The notes: generated from the sequence alone by a model not told the origin. Positions 1 through 11,788 are shown, counted from the first letter of the stretch. The stretch is 64,000 nt of DNA from Tubiluchus corallicola (GCA_030141605.1 JAQGDQ010000170.1:61001-125000); one strand, 5' to 3'. Program-made: numbers and translations.

Positions 1-179
1 ATTGATAAATTATTTTTAATTTTTAATGTCTTTCAAGTTTTATGTTTCTTACGAAGTTTAAATGTATTTTATTGTTCAGCATGTTGAGATTTTAAATGAT
101 GTTGTGCGCTATATAAGTAAATTTTAAATTACAGTACATTTTGTAGATACATTGTCAGTTGTCACACTTTTTGTTTCAG

Positions 180-1521
180 TTGGTTCAATCACGCACTTTT
201 TGTATAAATGATTATGATACAAAGAAGAGCATTAACGGAAGCTTACTACCTACCGCCTTGTTTATGTCAAACGTTTCCCAGTTAAAGGTGATGAAACTAA
301 ATATTTCCGGGCTTATTAATTCAAAGATATTTTTCAAAGAAAGGCAGGATGATTTTTCATATACTACCCCATTTTCAACTCCGATAAAAGCATACATTTT
401 AACCCGATTAATACTGCAAAAGCGTTTCTGGTAATTAAATTATAGATTAAAAACTTAATTAATGGCGGGCGAGCCCAACTATTGATGACATCACAAACTA
501 ATGTAATTTTCAACAGCAAAAATATTCCACGAGCGTGTTGCACGTGTTTACGAAAGTGAAAATTGAAATACAGTCCTACTGCAAGATATTCAGTATGTTG
601 TACTAAAACTAGGCAAGTTCTAAGATGAAAATTCAAATTTCAAATTTACTGCTCACGCATGAGTGAACATAGAACTAGTCGCGCGAATGTGAAACTGTGT
701 TTGTGTGGTAATGATTCTTCCACGTAAGTCATTTTTGAAAAAACTGCATGTTTCCTATTTATGAACTTTTTTAGAAAAGTTTGCGCAGTGTACAGTAAAA
801 TAGACATAGCTGACCTAGGGGTGAATCGAATCAAGTTTGTTACTTTTCAGCTTGAATCAAGCCGAATTTCGAATCCGAATTCAATTTTAAATACTTTCGA
901 ATACTATGAAATTTTCCAATCGATAATTAAAAGCGATCTCACAAAAATCATGCATATTAAATGATTTGTTTTGCAGTAAGAGCACTAATAATTATTTATT
1001 TCAAAATTCTGTATGGTAAATTGTGCTTATTGGCTGCATGATATTTCGTATTTTTTTCTTTTAATGATAAACAACGTATGTAGCTGCAGTGCTGAAGTAT
1101 TCGACAATTTTAGTTTCGAATCGAATTCCAATTCGAACATCCGATGTTCATGCGTATACTAGCAGTATATTATGATTTGGTACTGCACAAGGCATTGTAT
1201 ATAGCAATGGCTGAAAAAGAAGTGCGCCTTCAAAGGGTAAAAGTTAATTGTTCTTTACAGGTATTAATGAATCATGGGTCATCGTACCACTATTACACAC
1301 TCATGATGTGTTGCGTCTGTCTTTCCATGGTTCTTCAAATCGTATGCGGCACATTGTCTGCTTATATAGCCTCAATTGACATGTACAAGCAGAAGAATCA
1401 AGTAAAGATGCAAAGGTTAAACAACTTAACTTCTGTGGTAGTTTACCTTATTACTGCCTTGAATACATTCATTGGAGGTTTTGGGATGCCATACTCGGTC
1501 TCGGTCTTGGATAAAAAGTAA
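180..1521 (+). CDS. Ninjurin-like protein, 3' two exons (5' end outside or not found)
   Basis: Two exons, 180-287 and 1261-1521, are joined by a phase-0 intron (288-1260). The first acceptor ends in TTTGTTTCAG, the donor is GTGATG after AAAG, and the second acceptor is TTCTTTACAG. Exon 1 encodes a TKKS...SLL...ALFMSNVSQLK segment, matching the amphipathic-helix region of ninjurins (KKS...ALLMANASQLK). Exon 2 continues in register (VLMNHGSSYHYY) into two hydrophobic segments, MMCCVCLSMVLQIVCGTL and LNNLTSVVVYLITALNTFIGGFG, the two membrane helices of the family (LNNLAT...NIFITAFG). Stop codon at 1519-1521. Ninjurins are small two-pass plasma-membrane proteins; NINJ1 oligomerises to rupture membranes during lytic cell death. 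That this copy does so is inference. The N-terminal exon is not visible. A GTAATT next to the stop leaves open an alternative 3' exon. The intron holds an inverted copy of a dispersed repeat. Confidence 0.85.
340..757 (-). repeat. Dispersed repeat family 3, inverted copy in ninjurin intron
   Basis: This stretch is the reverse complement of sequences at 10619-11220, 24435-25035 and 35519-35980. Shared landmarks are the GATGACATCACAAACTAATGT block, the GGCGGGCGAGCCCAAC block and the CACGTAAGTCATTTTTGAAA block. The copy lacks the family's GCAAAACCGGACCC end, so it is truncated. Confidence 0.75.
825..1145. repeat. Possible degenerate hAT-type MITE (GAATCGAATC motifs)
   Basis: The left side carries TAGGGGTGAATCGAATCAAG and the right side a TTCGAATCGAATTCC block, inverted relative to one another. 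This recalls hAT termini, but the right terminus and a target-site duplication are not clean. Confidence 0.3.
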
Positions 1522-1825
1522 TTCACAATTTTTTGTTTTTAAGCTGTTCTGTCTTTTTTTTAAATTGGATGATAAAGAAAAAAGTACCTTTATATTGTCT
1601 TTGTTGATTTTTAACTTTTGTTGACTTTTTATTCAGTTTACATTGTGTACTGAGTCACTATTCCTCAGCACAATTACACAACATTATGAAATAATACAAA
1701 TGTGTTGATATTTTCGACGAAAGTGTGTTCTACTTTGCAGATGTAGTTTTCAGCTAGGAACTGTATACACTCGATTGCAGTACTGCATTGTAACTTCTAG
1801 TCAGCGATGGCATACACTACAGCTT

Positions 1826-1831
1826 AATAAA
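1826..1831 (+). terminator. Candidate polyadenylation signal of the ninjurin-like gene
   Basis: An AATAAA hexamer lies about 305 bp after the stop codon on the coding strand. It is the first canonical signal I see there; cleavage-site evidence is lacking. Confidence 0.4.
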
Positions 1832-3100
1832 GAAATGATTATTATTTTTAATTCTGTAAAACAGTAGGGGCCGAGCATAGCATTTACAGCTAGATCAGTA
1901 GAACGTTTGAGTCAAATTAAACTCCTATTATTACGTCAGTTTAATTGCATGATGATTGAAACAATGTTTGCCACAATTATTAGTTTCTGCATCTTTGAAA
2001 TGTATCAGTTTTAGCAGATATATAAAATTAACGATCTTTAAAATTGAATGGTAAAAATCTTCAAGGCATCAGATGTTTCAGAAATATTTTTTGTCAAGAA
2101 CACAATGTGTGGATATAATTCATGGTGGTGTTATAAGCATCGGCTGAAACATATGTATCCTACTATAGGTCATATGACTGATTCACATTAAATTAAGAGT
2201 CAATGGTAACGGTTTCACAAAAATTTATTTCGTTTGTCTCTTTCATATTTTTTCAATTAATTTGCTTATAATCCTCATCCCTTTTCAAGTATAAATATTT
2301 TTCCTTATTAGTGCGGCAGAAAGCAGGTCAATAACAACAATATTTATTTTTTTGCTTCCATTTTCCGAATTTGGATTAAGAAACGTAAATTGTGTTAACC
2401 TAATCGCATTCAAATGTGGAGCCACCAGTCGCTGCACTATGCTGTCTCTAAACGTCGGCCACGAAGAAAAAGCAGCTATCGGCGCAAGAAGATTTCTTTC
2501 ACTGCTAAGTTAATTGTTGCCTGAAGAAGACGGAAAGGCGAGAACGCGGACTTGAAGTTCAAAAACTGAGAAATAAGAATTCAAAATTAAATTATTAGCA
2601 CAAAAGTGATACAAAAATAAGGTTTTAATATGAGAGTCTAGGGAAAAGCAGCTAACGTGACGAAGAGTAATACTAGTAGCGAGTTTTACTAGTGTGACTG
2701 GTGGGTACCGGCCTGAGTACTTCGAAATTATTCTCATCAACTTACCGAGTTCACTTTTCTTTAGCCTGAATTAGCTAGAGATTAGCCTTATGCATTTATT
2801 AAAAGTTACTAATTAAGGTATTTATTATTAGTATGAGTTATTAAAGGTTTTTGATCCTGAGAGGGCATTTTGGCCTCGTTGTTTGAATGAGAGTAATGAC
2901 ACCTCATACCGGCAAAGTTGTATGCACATTGGATAATTTCGGTTGTTAGTTAAACACATTTATCACTTAGGTGATTCCTCGCTTCAGATTATTTTTGTTT
3001 GTCTTCTGTTGATGTTGTCACACATGGGATTGCCTTGATCTGTCACTGGATAAAAACTCTTACAGATTCCTTTTACAGTTTTAATGTGTTAAAATCTTGT
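1832..3100. other. Intergenic, no gene recognised
   Basis: AT-rich sequence with short open frames only. I see no conserved protein motif, RNA gene or clean repeat terminus. Confidence 0.5.
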
Positions 3101-3104
3101 TGGA

Positions 3105-4035
3105 AAAATCGTTATGGAGACCCATCAAGAGCGGAGTGCCACGGGGAGGTGTATTAGGGCCTATGCTGTTCCTAATGTGCATCATCAATTTACACAAGCA
3201 TTGTAAATTCATCAGTGAAAATATATGTAGATGACACAAAAGTGCTGAAGTCAGATATGGACTACCATAGACAGCAAAGTGGCATAAACTTAGTAGACAC
3301 GTGTTCAGTGTTCACATACTTGACAAATGCCTTTCACCGTGGAAAAGTGTAAGATCCTACATATGGGAAAGATAATGTAAGTCACGGCTACAACATGCGC
3401 AACAATACAAATCTATCCTTTCCAGTAACAGCACTGACAAAACACAATGACCTGGGTATCGTAATCGACCAATTTCTCACATTCGATGAACACATTGATG
3501 AAATCCTAAAGGAGCTAAGAAATGATTAACGATGATAAGGCGCTCTTTTCCCTTGTTGACAGACAGATATGTTGGATATTTTATACGAAATATTCATAAG
3601 ACCAATTCTGGACGATGGTGATGTAGTTTGGTGTCCATCCACACTTTAGACAGTACGTCATGTTGAATCTGTTCTATGTATGGTCCCCAAGTCATTACTG
3701 CCAATTAAAGATCTTTCATGTGCAGGGATTGAAGCTATCATCCCCGTGTTTTAGAAGAAAAAAACCAAATCATGATGTATCGTATCTACAACAACCATAC
3801 AAGGGTCTATAGCAGAAAATATTTCCTAACAAATCCACGTGGAGCGGGGGATGTAAGATCACAAAGCCCAGTTGCCGAGCGGATTCATCTTCAGAGTGAC
3901 CAATGACTAGAATGCCCTCACTACATATGAAGCATCACATCAGTTCAAGAAGAAATAGGACATGTTCTTGGGACCATTCAACGCAGTTCCGCAATCCGTT
4001 CCAGCCTGAGTGCTAAGCGTCTTTTAGTAATTCAG
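3105..4035 (+). mobile_element. Decayed LINE reverse-transcriptase relic
   Basis: Reading across frames on the + strand gives fragments of a non-LTR retrotransposon reverse transcriptase. There is a SGVPRGGVLGPMLFL-like block (family VPQGSVLGPLLF), then a YVDDTKV-like remnant, a DLGIVID block (usual DLGV), an RQ..ILYEIFIRPILDDGDVVW block (usual LY..LVRP.LEYG..VW), and near 3990 a SVPA.VLSV-like tail. Stops and frameshifts interrupt every frame, so it is dead. The order and motifs point to the CR1/Jockey side of LINEs; the clade is inference. Confidence 0.75.
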
Positions 4036-4690
4036 CCCTTCTGTAATTTATCATTTCCAACTTTCCAGTTAACTACGTTAACTGACTTCACCACACCATA
4101 ACAACTGCAATTGACTGGCACTTCCACCAGAGAAACCACCTTGAGAGAAAACGATCCTTTTAACCGCAAGAGAGGAAACGATGAAAAGAGAGAGGCATAA
4201 GGAAAGAGAAAACTATGGCAAAAAGCCCTACTATGGGTAAAACCTTGAGGTGCAAAATCGTAATCATAAATGGTTTACAGCTTTTAATCTCCTTCTTTGT
4301 TAATAAAAATAGTTTTAGTATAGCCACCATGACTGAAATTTTTTAGTTTGCTTAAACATAATTTTTCTACTTAATAATATATGATAAAGTTTTTAAAGCA
4401 CAATCTAGGATTGACACCTGAACCAAGATCTACCCTTTTCCCATTAGTTTCTGTATTATTGCTGTTATAATTCTCAGCCTTTATTAATCACCTTTTTTTG
4501 CCTTTTTCCTAACTCCATAATTTTTTATGGAGTGGAGTGTGGAACTACGGTTGCCAATATTAAAGGACAAGGAAAGGGGTACCTGAAGTAGGTTTCAGAA
4601 AAATCGCTTTAAAAAACTATATTACTTTATAGAAAATTTATGCGTATATCTTACTCGCACTGAAAGGAATTTTAGTTTGTTTTCATTTTA
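4036..4690. other. Intergenic, no gene recognised
   Basis: Probably LINE 3' debris followed by AT-rich sequence. No coding motif seen. Confidence 0.4.
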
Positions 4691-5270
4691 AATCTCCCGC
4701 AATACTGTTCCGAAATCGCCATTACATGACGTAATGTACCAAACGTAAATCAAGGGAAGAAAAGGCAATGTTAAATTATATCTCAAAAGACTTTCCGTGC
4801 AAATCTATATTACTTAGATTTTCGCTTACCTGCTAGAAAGACTTGTGTAACTAGAAAAGAAAATTATTAATTATTTAAATATTTTCACCAGTTGGTATAA
4901 TGTCGCTGACTCCCCAGGGTGTGCCACTGACTAACCAAAAAATGTTTTTTTAATCTTATTGACAAGATACAGTAATTTTAAATTTTATTTAGTTAGTGAC
5001 TTGTGCACTATGAATGCTCTGATTATTTTTTCAAACTTTACAAAATGTTATCTAAATTTGTTTCAAATGACCTGTTGTGAAAACGGCTGCGTCTAACGGT
5101 CATCGCGGGAGTTTAAATTTATATGTTTTATACAGCGTGACTGCCGATTGAAGTACGGCATGCAAAGAGGTGGTATGTAAGTGATATAAAATTTCAAAAC
5201 GAATTTTTTAAGCTGTATGTTTATGAAGGGTTCTCTTGTGCTTTATCTTGTTAAAACTTACCTTACTCCT
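4690..5270 (+). repeat. Dispersed repeat family 2, uninterrupted copy
   Basis: Shared in order with 10480-11600 and, for its right part, with 17630-17970. Landmarks are AAGGGAAGAAAAGGCAATGT, GACTTTCCGTGCAAATCTAT, GGCTGCGTCTAACGGTCATC, CGGGAGTTTAAATTTA and GTGATATAAAATTTCAAAAC. This copy serves as the uninterrupted reference for the copy at 10480. Confidence 0.7.
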
Positions 5271-5888
5271 TATGCATAAGGCTAACTGTAGAACTGCATT
5301 GAAATGTACAAGTACCAGTGATGGACAATTAATAGATTAATCGAGATTAGAATCATGTATAAATTGATACAATTGACAATTGAACAATAACTCACTTTAT
5401 TGAGAGCAAAATACACATGTTACACCCTGACTAAAAGACAGTGTTTTAGCTTATGTAAACAGAATTGTTGCATTTTTCTTCGTTTTTCTCACCTTACACA
5501 ATGCGCACAATTGTAAACCACAGTGTGCATACTGGGGCTTCTTATTCATTTTCATGTGATGTGTGTAGTTGACACAGTAATTGAACAGTTAATCAATGTA
5601 CGTGTTTATAAAAATAGTTTGCAGGTACGAAATAGGCAGACAGTGACGAAAGCCATGAAGAAGTTTATAGGCTATATTTCAGTGCTGAAATTTTCGAAAA
5701 ATTTTGACTAAAACATTGAAAAATTGCGGCAAAAGATTAATCGTGATGTAGAATTACAAGAACAAGATTGTAATCGAATTAGAAAATTTCAAAATCGTCC
5801 ATCCTCCGTACAATTATGTTTTATGGAATTTAGGTAATTCGATGCCGTGTGATCCCACTTTTGTTGATTTAAACGCAGTTCAACTCAT

Positions 5889-8800
5889 ATGGGGGTCATG
5901 GATGAACAGAACAGGTCACGAGATGCAGAGATGAAGGATAAAATTAATCAGAAATTGGTAGAGACTGGGGAGAAAGAAAAGTAAGTGTCGATTTTTAGCT
6001 TTGATTTTTACATGTGTTGCTTGCAAACAAAAACAGTTCATAAGTTGGCATAGTTAAATCTACGTTATGTTGCTTCAAAGTAGAATGTACCGAAAGTTTG
6101 ATCAAACGTCAATTTTTTGCTTTTTATAAAAACAAATGCTAAACGTATTGAACTTTTTATGTTCTAGCATCAAATTATCAAGAAAGTGTTCAAAAAATAC
6201 TAAAAATCTAATTTTATAAACCCCGTACTCATTTTTCTGGCTAAAAACTAGTACTACAACTGAGAAAAACTAGTATTTTGAAACTCCGATAGTATCTCGT
6301 GGAAGCAGTCATTTTGCTTTGGGTTTTTTCTGTTTATAAGCCCAGCTCTTCAGCGGGAAGGGCCATCTTCTGGCGTCAAACATAACTTCAGTGTGTTCTT
6401 GCAAAGTTCATAGCAACCAACATTTGTGCGATTGCTAAGTGTTTTGTAGAAACGTGACAAAAAAACAATGGCTGACTTTATTAGTGATTTTCCCAAGGTT
6501 ATGTTTTTCAGTGTGCAGCCTGTATCTCAACATCAATGTAGATTATCTCAGCTTAGAAATAACATAGAGCGATGAACTTGGTATCAAAATGATCCTCATG
6601 AAATGGAAATTTGGGATATGTGAATAAGTAGAAATGCGAAATTGCCGACTTCTGGACAATTTTGCTACTTAAGCAAACGTATATGTAGTTATATTGCGCA
6701 GGGAGATTTTTCTCTCTAGGGCGCATGACGTTCTGTGTTAGTTTTTATAATAAACTATTAAAGTTTCTTATCTAAAGTTTTTTACATTCTATTCTCAAAA
6801 ATCACATGTATGTCCTTGTTTTTTAGGCTGAAGCAGATTTTGCGAGCTCAGTTAATTGAGTGTGGGTGGAGAGACGAATTAAAAGCACATGCAAAACGTG
6901 AGTACGTCGTCATAGACATGCACCATACCGTATGCTGTATCGATGTATCGTGACAGCTTTTGTCACAATACGTGTATGGTCACAATGCACCAGTATTGCG
7001 ATGATGTGAATCATTAATATTTAGCACACGGTTGACCGCTCGCTGATGAAAACAATGTGAAATAATTCAAGCTACAGCTGTAGAGTAACAATCAGTGCAG
7101 TGAGTTCAGCATATATAGGTAGGTTGACCTTGACACAGGCAGACCTGCTGCTAACAGCCAGCTAAAGTGAAGCGGTTGAAAGCGCAATGTGTTTATGATG
7201 GTATATACTAGGCTAATTACGTTGCTGCTTATAAGTTCCTGAAATGGCTTGCAGCAAATGTGAACTAGAAAATGCACCAGCATATTTTAAATCAAAAAGT
7301 GTTGAAATGTTTTCTATTTCTGCTGGCTTGCTCTGCAAATGATACAAGAGTATAAACAGAAGTCGAACAGTTTGCTGAATTATTTTAGCACTTACCAATT
7401 TTAAAATTGTTTGATAAATCTAATATATACATATAATATATCAACAGCTTATTCTAGTTTTTTATTAAAACCTGCAGCCCATTAAAACCTTATTAAAACC
7501 GTCAACACTAATTATTACGTATCCACAGTTCATTCTACAGCTGTAGCTTGAATTGTTTCGCACTGTGCTGAACATCAATGATTCAGATTATCGTGATCCT
7601 GGTTCCCTTTGACGATACACGTATCGTCACGAACGGCATCACGACGCATCGATGTACCGTTACAGGCTGTCAAGGTAGGAGAATTTGCTGTATGGGAGTG
7701 GTCAACAAATACGCCTAATATTTAATTTAACAGTGGCATAATTAAAATAAATGTAGGTGCTGGTTTAGAAAATTTTTAGCCATTGTTTTAATTCTGTGTA
7801 AAACGAAACAAACACATGTAATTTTAATGTTGTAATTTGTAATTGCAATTTTAAACAAGCAAACATAAGAAGATTTATAGGTAAACTTCTTGTTGCTTAT
7901 CTGGCTAAGATATTTGAAGATTAGGTGTTGAATCGACTGCAACATCCTCTAACTATGAAAACTTAAGTTGTTGGAATTCACTTAGTCACGGAATTTATTT
8001 CTTGGGGATGCAAGGCAGCCACAATTAAATTATTTACATTCTAAGCACACTTTACACGGTAACCACATGACAACATACTGTGGGAGTGACAGTACTTTCT
8101 TTACCAAGCAGCAGACGCTAGCAGTGCAGCGTACAGTGCACAGAGTTTTATCTCAGACATGTGCAAATGGCTGTATGTGCACAACAGCTGAACACCACTG
8201 TGCTGGGCTGTGAAGCAAACAGTAATACCCTCACTTGCTCTGGTTCCATACAAGTATAAAGAAAGGACTAAAGAAAAAAGACTTGTTATATTGAACATTA
8301 TCAATAATATTGAGTGAAAATAGGGGGGTGTTGCAGTTCCACAGTACCAATACACGAGCCGCCACTGCAGTTTAACTTGAAACCTTTAGCTAACCTAATG
8401 TGAGGTATTTTTTGTTACAAATGCCATGAGAAATTGTTCAGTTGCATTACTAATGCAGATAAATTTTCGATAAAATTCATTCGAAATTGTTCGTTTACGT
8501 GTACAACATGGACATGTATGCTGTGTATTAACTGTAGTTATAACAAATTTATGCATAACCTGCTTATAGCCTATCAAAAGGCCTGTCAGAAGATTGAGCA
8601 AGTTCATAATGTAATTTTAATCTTTTGTGCTGTAACTGCAAAATGGTGTGACTGTCTAGAAAAAAATATTATTTGAATTAAAAATTGTAAGCCAAACGTT
8701 TAACGTTGCTTGAATGAGCGAATTTTGATTTGTTGAATTTGACTTGAATTCTGGGTACCAGGAATCAAAGTCAAGACAAATGTGGCATGGGTCATTTACT

Positions 8801-11788
8801 TCGAATCTTCCTCTATAATGTATGACTTTCGCATTGTTACACGTGTTGCTTGCAAACCAAAATCATCCATAAGTCGGCAAAGTTAAAACTACGTTATCAT
8901 GCTTCAAAATAGAATGCACCAAAAATTTGGTCAAATGTCAATCGTTTCATTTTTTACAAAAACAAATCCTAAATATATTGGACTCTAATATTCTAGCATC
9001 AAATTGTCAAGAAAATGTTGAAAAAATAGGCTAAAAATGTTTTTATAACCACGTACTCACTTTTATGTCTAGAAACTACTACAGTGATTGTAAAAAACTC
9101 GTATTTTCAAACTTTTATTGTGGCTCGTGGAAGTAATCATTTTGCTTCGGGGTTTTTTTTCCTGTTACCAAGTCCAGATTTTCATCAGGAAGAGTCATCT
9201 ACTGGATTTAAACATAACATCATGTGCTCTTGCACAGCCCGTAGCAACTGACATTTGTGCAGTTGCAAAGTGGCCTGCAGAAACGTGACAAAAACAATGG
9301 CCGACTTTAACAGTGATTTGATTCAAGGTTATGAGTTTTAGTGCGTACCCTGCACCTCAACTTCAACGTGGATTATCTCAGCTTAGAAATAACGTAGAGT
9401 GATGAACTTGGTATCAAAATGATCCTCATGAAATAGAGATTCCGCGGTGTGTGAATGATTAGAAAATTTAATGCCGACTTATGCTGTGCAATCACACACA
9501 TAGCATTGATCAAGCAATATTGTGCATGTTAGTCGTAAGTGTATTTTGTAAAAATTTAAAATATGTTTTAGAGATTGTAAAGGACAGAGGTGTCGAAAAT
9601 GTGACCGTTGACGATTTGATAGCCGAGATTACACCCAAAGCCAGAGGTAATACAGTAGAGTCTGCAACAGTGCAAATTATTCATTATAACGTTTCATCTA
9701 TTTGTCTCTGTTAAGTAAATTTCTAATGAGACGTAAGTAGAGCCCAGAGCTGTGCCGTTTCAGCTGAGCTCCAGCCAGTTTAGTTCTAGAGTCGACCTAG
9801 CCGATAAGAAACCCAACTTCAGTCGTGCTAGCCGCTCATTGATGAGAATCGAGATAGCTGACATTTTACCGGCTGCGAAGATTTTTGCCTTCGGCTGAGC
9901 CAGCTGATTTACTGTGTGAGTCAGCTGATGTGGTAGCAACTGACTCAGCTTCAGCAGAGCTAGCTGATTTATTGAGTGAGTTAGCTGATGTGGTAGCAAC
10001 TGACTCAGCTTCAGCCGAGCTTGCTGATTTATTGAGTGAGTCAGCTGATGTGGTAGCAACTGACTCAGCTTCAGCCTAGCTAGCTGATTTACTGTGTGAG
10101 TCAGCTGATGTGGTAGCAACTGACTCAGCTTCAGCAGAGCTAGCTGATTTATTGAGTGAGTCAGCTGATGTGGTAGCAACTGACTCAGCTTCAGCCGAGC
10201 TAGCTAATTTACTGTGTGAGTCAGCTGATGTGGTAGCAACTGACTCAGCTTCAGCCGAACTGGCTGATCTACTGTGTGAGTCAGCTGATGTGGTAGCAAC
10301 TGACTCAGCTTCAGCCGAGCTGGCTAATTTACTGTGTGAGTCAGCTGATGTGGTAGCAACTGACTCAGCTTCAATCTCTAATCATAAGTGATTAGAGCGG
10401 TATCATCTGATGTTGTCTGGTGGTGGTCCCAGAACTGTAAGAAGTGATTCAAATTCTAAGGATTGCTATCGAATTCATACGTCACCCGTGTTGAAAGGGA
10501 AGACAAGGCAATTTTAAAGAATGTCCCAAAAAATTTTCCGTACAAAGTTACGTTACTTAGCATCATGCATACCTGCTTGAAAGACTTAAGTAACTAGAAA
10601 AAATTCTTAGTAATTTAAAGCAAAACCGGACCCATTCTTAAACTGTAGGTCAAAACAATCTACTCTTTAAAATATTGAAAAGAAACATATTATTTTTTCA
10701 AAAATGACTTACGTGAATGAATTACCATGCAATCACAATTTCACGTTCATGCCACTAGTTCTTCATTGTTACATGCATTTTGCCATTCGCTAGTTAGACT
10801 GGCAGTAGCGTCTGCATTTCGGAAAGACGTTGCACAAAAACAGGTGCTGTACCTTTCAGTTTGGATGTGTTAGTGTGTGACGAACTACATGTGTTCGACA
10901 GCTCATGTGTGAGCACAGTGGTAAATTTGAACTTTGAGTTTTTATTTTAAAACTTGCCTATCTTTAGTACAACCCACTGAATATCTTACAGTAGCACTAT
11001 ATTCGATTTTCGCTTTTGCAAACACGTGCAACACGCTCGTGGAATATTTTTACTGTTGAACATTATGTTAGTTTGTGATGTCATCAATAGTTGGACTTGG
11101 CTAATTAAGGTTTTTAATCTATAATTTAATTATCAATATTAATTGTGTTAAAATGTATACGCTTTGTAGGATTTGAAAATGGAACAGTATATGAAAAATC
11201 ATCTTATCTTCCTTTAAAATGTTCATGCCAACCGGAAAATGTCACTAATTACAATCCCAGAGTGCATCACCGACTCACAAAAAACACATCTTGTTGACAA
11301 TTCAGCAAGTTAAATACTTTTGCTTAGTTAGTGAAGTATGTGCTACAAATGCTCTCATAATTTTTTTTTAAACTTACAAACGCAATGTCATCTAAATTTC
11401 TTTCAAACGACCTACATTCAAAGTTGCTGCATCTAACGGTCTTGTCGGGAGTTTAAATTTTCATGTTTTATATAGCATTACTGCAAATACTTTTTGTGTA
11501 GTAAGATAGTATGTAGGTGAAACAAAATTTTCAGATGAATTTCTTTTGTAGTTTTCCGTAAATAAAGGGTTTCCTTGTGCTTTAAACTTACAAATTGCCT
11601 AAGAACAGTTTGTTTCGTCCAAATATGGTGCAGTGTTCATTTTTAATCTTCTGCATTTCGTCTTGTATAAATACAATTGTAAACATTTTTGTATCCGTCT
11701 ATTTTCAGAAACTGTTCCAGATTCTGTGAAGAGAGATCTGTTACAAAGAATCAAATCATTTTTGCAAAGTGTTGATGTGGACGAATGA
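5889..11788 (+). CDS. ENY2: Transcription and mRNA export factor ENY2 (Sus1 homologue), four exons
   Basis: Exons are 5889-5980, 6827-6897, 9572-9646 and 11709-11788 (318 bp, 105 aa plus TGA). Donors are GTAAGT, GTGAGT and GTAATA; acceptors are TTTTTTAG, TGTTTTAG and ATTTTCAG. Phases (2, 1, 1) join without a stop. The protein has the ENY2 signatures in order: [10 protein letters not shown] (~19-28), [21 protein letters not shown], then [17 protein letters not shown], then [18 protein letters not shown]. Length matches the family (~100 aa). The ATG is the first after an in-frame TGA; an acceptor-like AAACGCAG just upstream suggests a 5'UTR intron. ENY2 is an all-helical nuclear adaptor shared by the SAGA deubiquitinase module (USP22-ATXN7L3-ATXN7) and the TREX-2 mRNA export complex (GANP-PCID2-centrin). 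Introns 2 and 3 are filled with transposons. Convergent with SNX16. Confidence 0.93.
6014..6680 (+). mobile_element. Family 1 TIR element, copy A (ENY2 intron 1)
   Basis: Left terminus GTTGCTTGCAAACAAAAACA followed by TTCATAAGTTGGCA; right terminus GCCGACTTCTGGACAATTTT followed by GCTACTTAAGCAAAC, the imperfect inverse. Internal blocks (GCTTCAAAGTAGAATGTACC, TTCTAGCATCAAATTATCAA, AACTTGGTATCAAAATGATC) recur in copies B-F. No coding capacity, so non-autonomous. Confidence 0.8.
6915..7680. mobile_element. Fold-back element with long imperfect inverted arms (ENY2 intron 2)
   Basis: The left arm (about 6915-7090) and right arm (about 7525-7680) are imperfect reverse complements over some 160 bp. 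Examples are ATAATTCAAGCTACAGCTGT against ACAGCTGTAGCTTGAATTGT, and TATCGATGTATCGTGACAGC against the GCATCGATGTACCGTTACAG side. The core has no coding motif. The superfamily is not recognisable. Confidence 0.65.
7690..8835. other. ENY2 intron 2, no further feature recognised
   Basis: AT-rich intronic sequence with short chance ORFs on both strands and no conserved motif. Confidence 0.5.
8838..9505 (+). mobile_element. Family 1 TIR element, copy B (ENY2 intron 2)
   Basis: Left terminus GTTGCTTGCAAACCAAAATC then ATCCATAAGTCGGCA; right end GCCGACTTATGCTGTGCAAT is shortened relative to other copies (the GGACGATTT block is missing). Internal blocks collinear with copy A. Confidence 0.8.
9887..10372. 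repeat. 60-bp minisatellite, about eight copies (ENY2 intron 3)
   Basis: Unit of exactly 60 bp, with landmark GAGTCAGCTGATGTGGTAGC then AACTGACTCAGCTTCAGC, repeated from 9887 to 10372 with a few substitutions per unit. Because 60 is divisible by 3, both strands show long open frames with a 20-residue period. A TAG in the third unit and its position inside an ENY2 intron argue against coding. Confidence 0.95.
10480..11600 (+). repeat. Dispersed repeat family 2, copy split by an insertion
   Basis: Collinear with 4690-5270, but split. The left part runs to AGTAATTTAAA near 10619; the right part resumes near 11222 (ATGTTCATGCCAACCGG against TATTTTCACCAGTTGG in the intact copy) and ends at the TAAATAAAGGGTTTCCTTGT block. 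The intervening ~600 bp is a family 3 repeat. Confidence 0.7.
10619..11220 (+). repeat. Dispersed repeat family 3, full-length copy nested in family 2
   Basis: Starts TTAAAGCAAAACCGGACCC and ends near CTTCCTTTAAA. Short terminal similarity (TTAAAGCAAA against TTTTAAAGGAAG inverted) and TTTAAA at both junctions suggest a short-TIR DNA element with a TTAA-like target; the superfamily is uncertain. Internal blocks TGTGATGTCATCAATAGTTG and CAAACACGTGCAACACGCTC recur in the other copies. Confidence 0.7.

Noticed and set aside
9885-10391. Long + and - strand frames encoding 20-residue repeats
   Set aside because: They arise from a 60-bp minisatellite inside an ENY2 intron; one unit has a stop and no family or signal is present.
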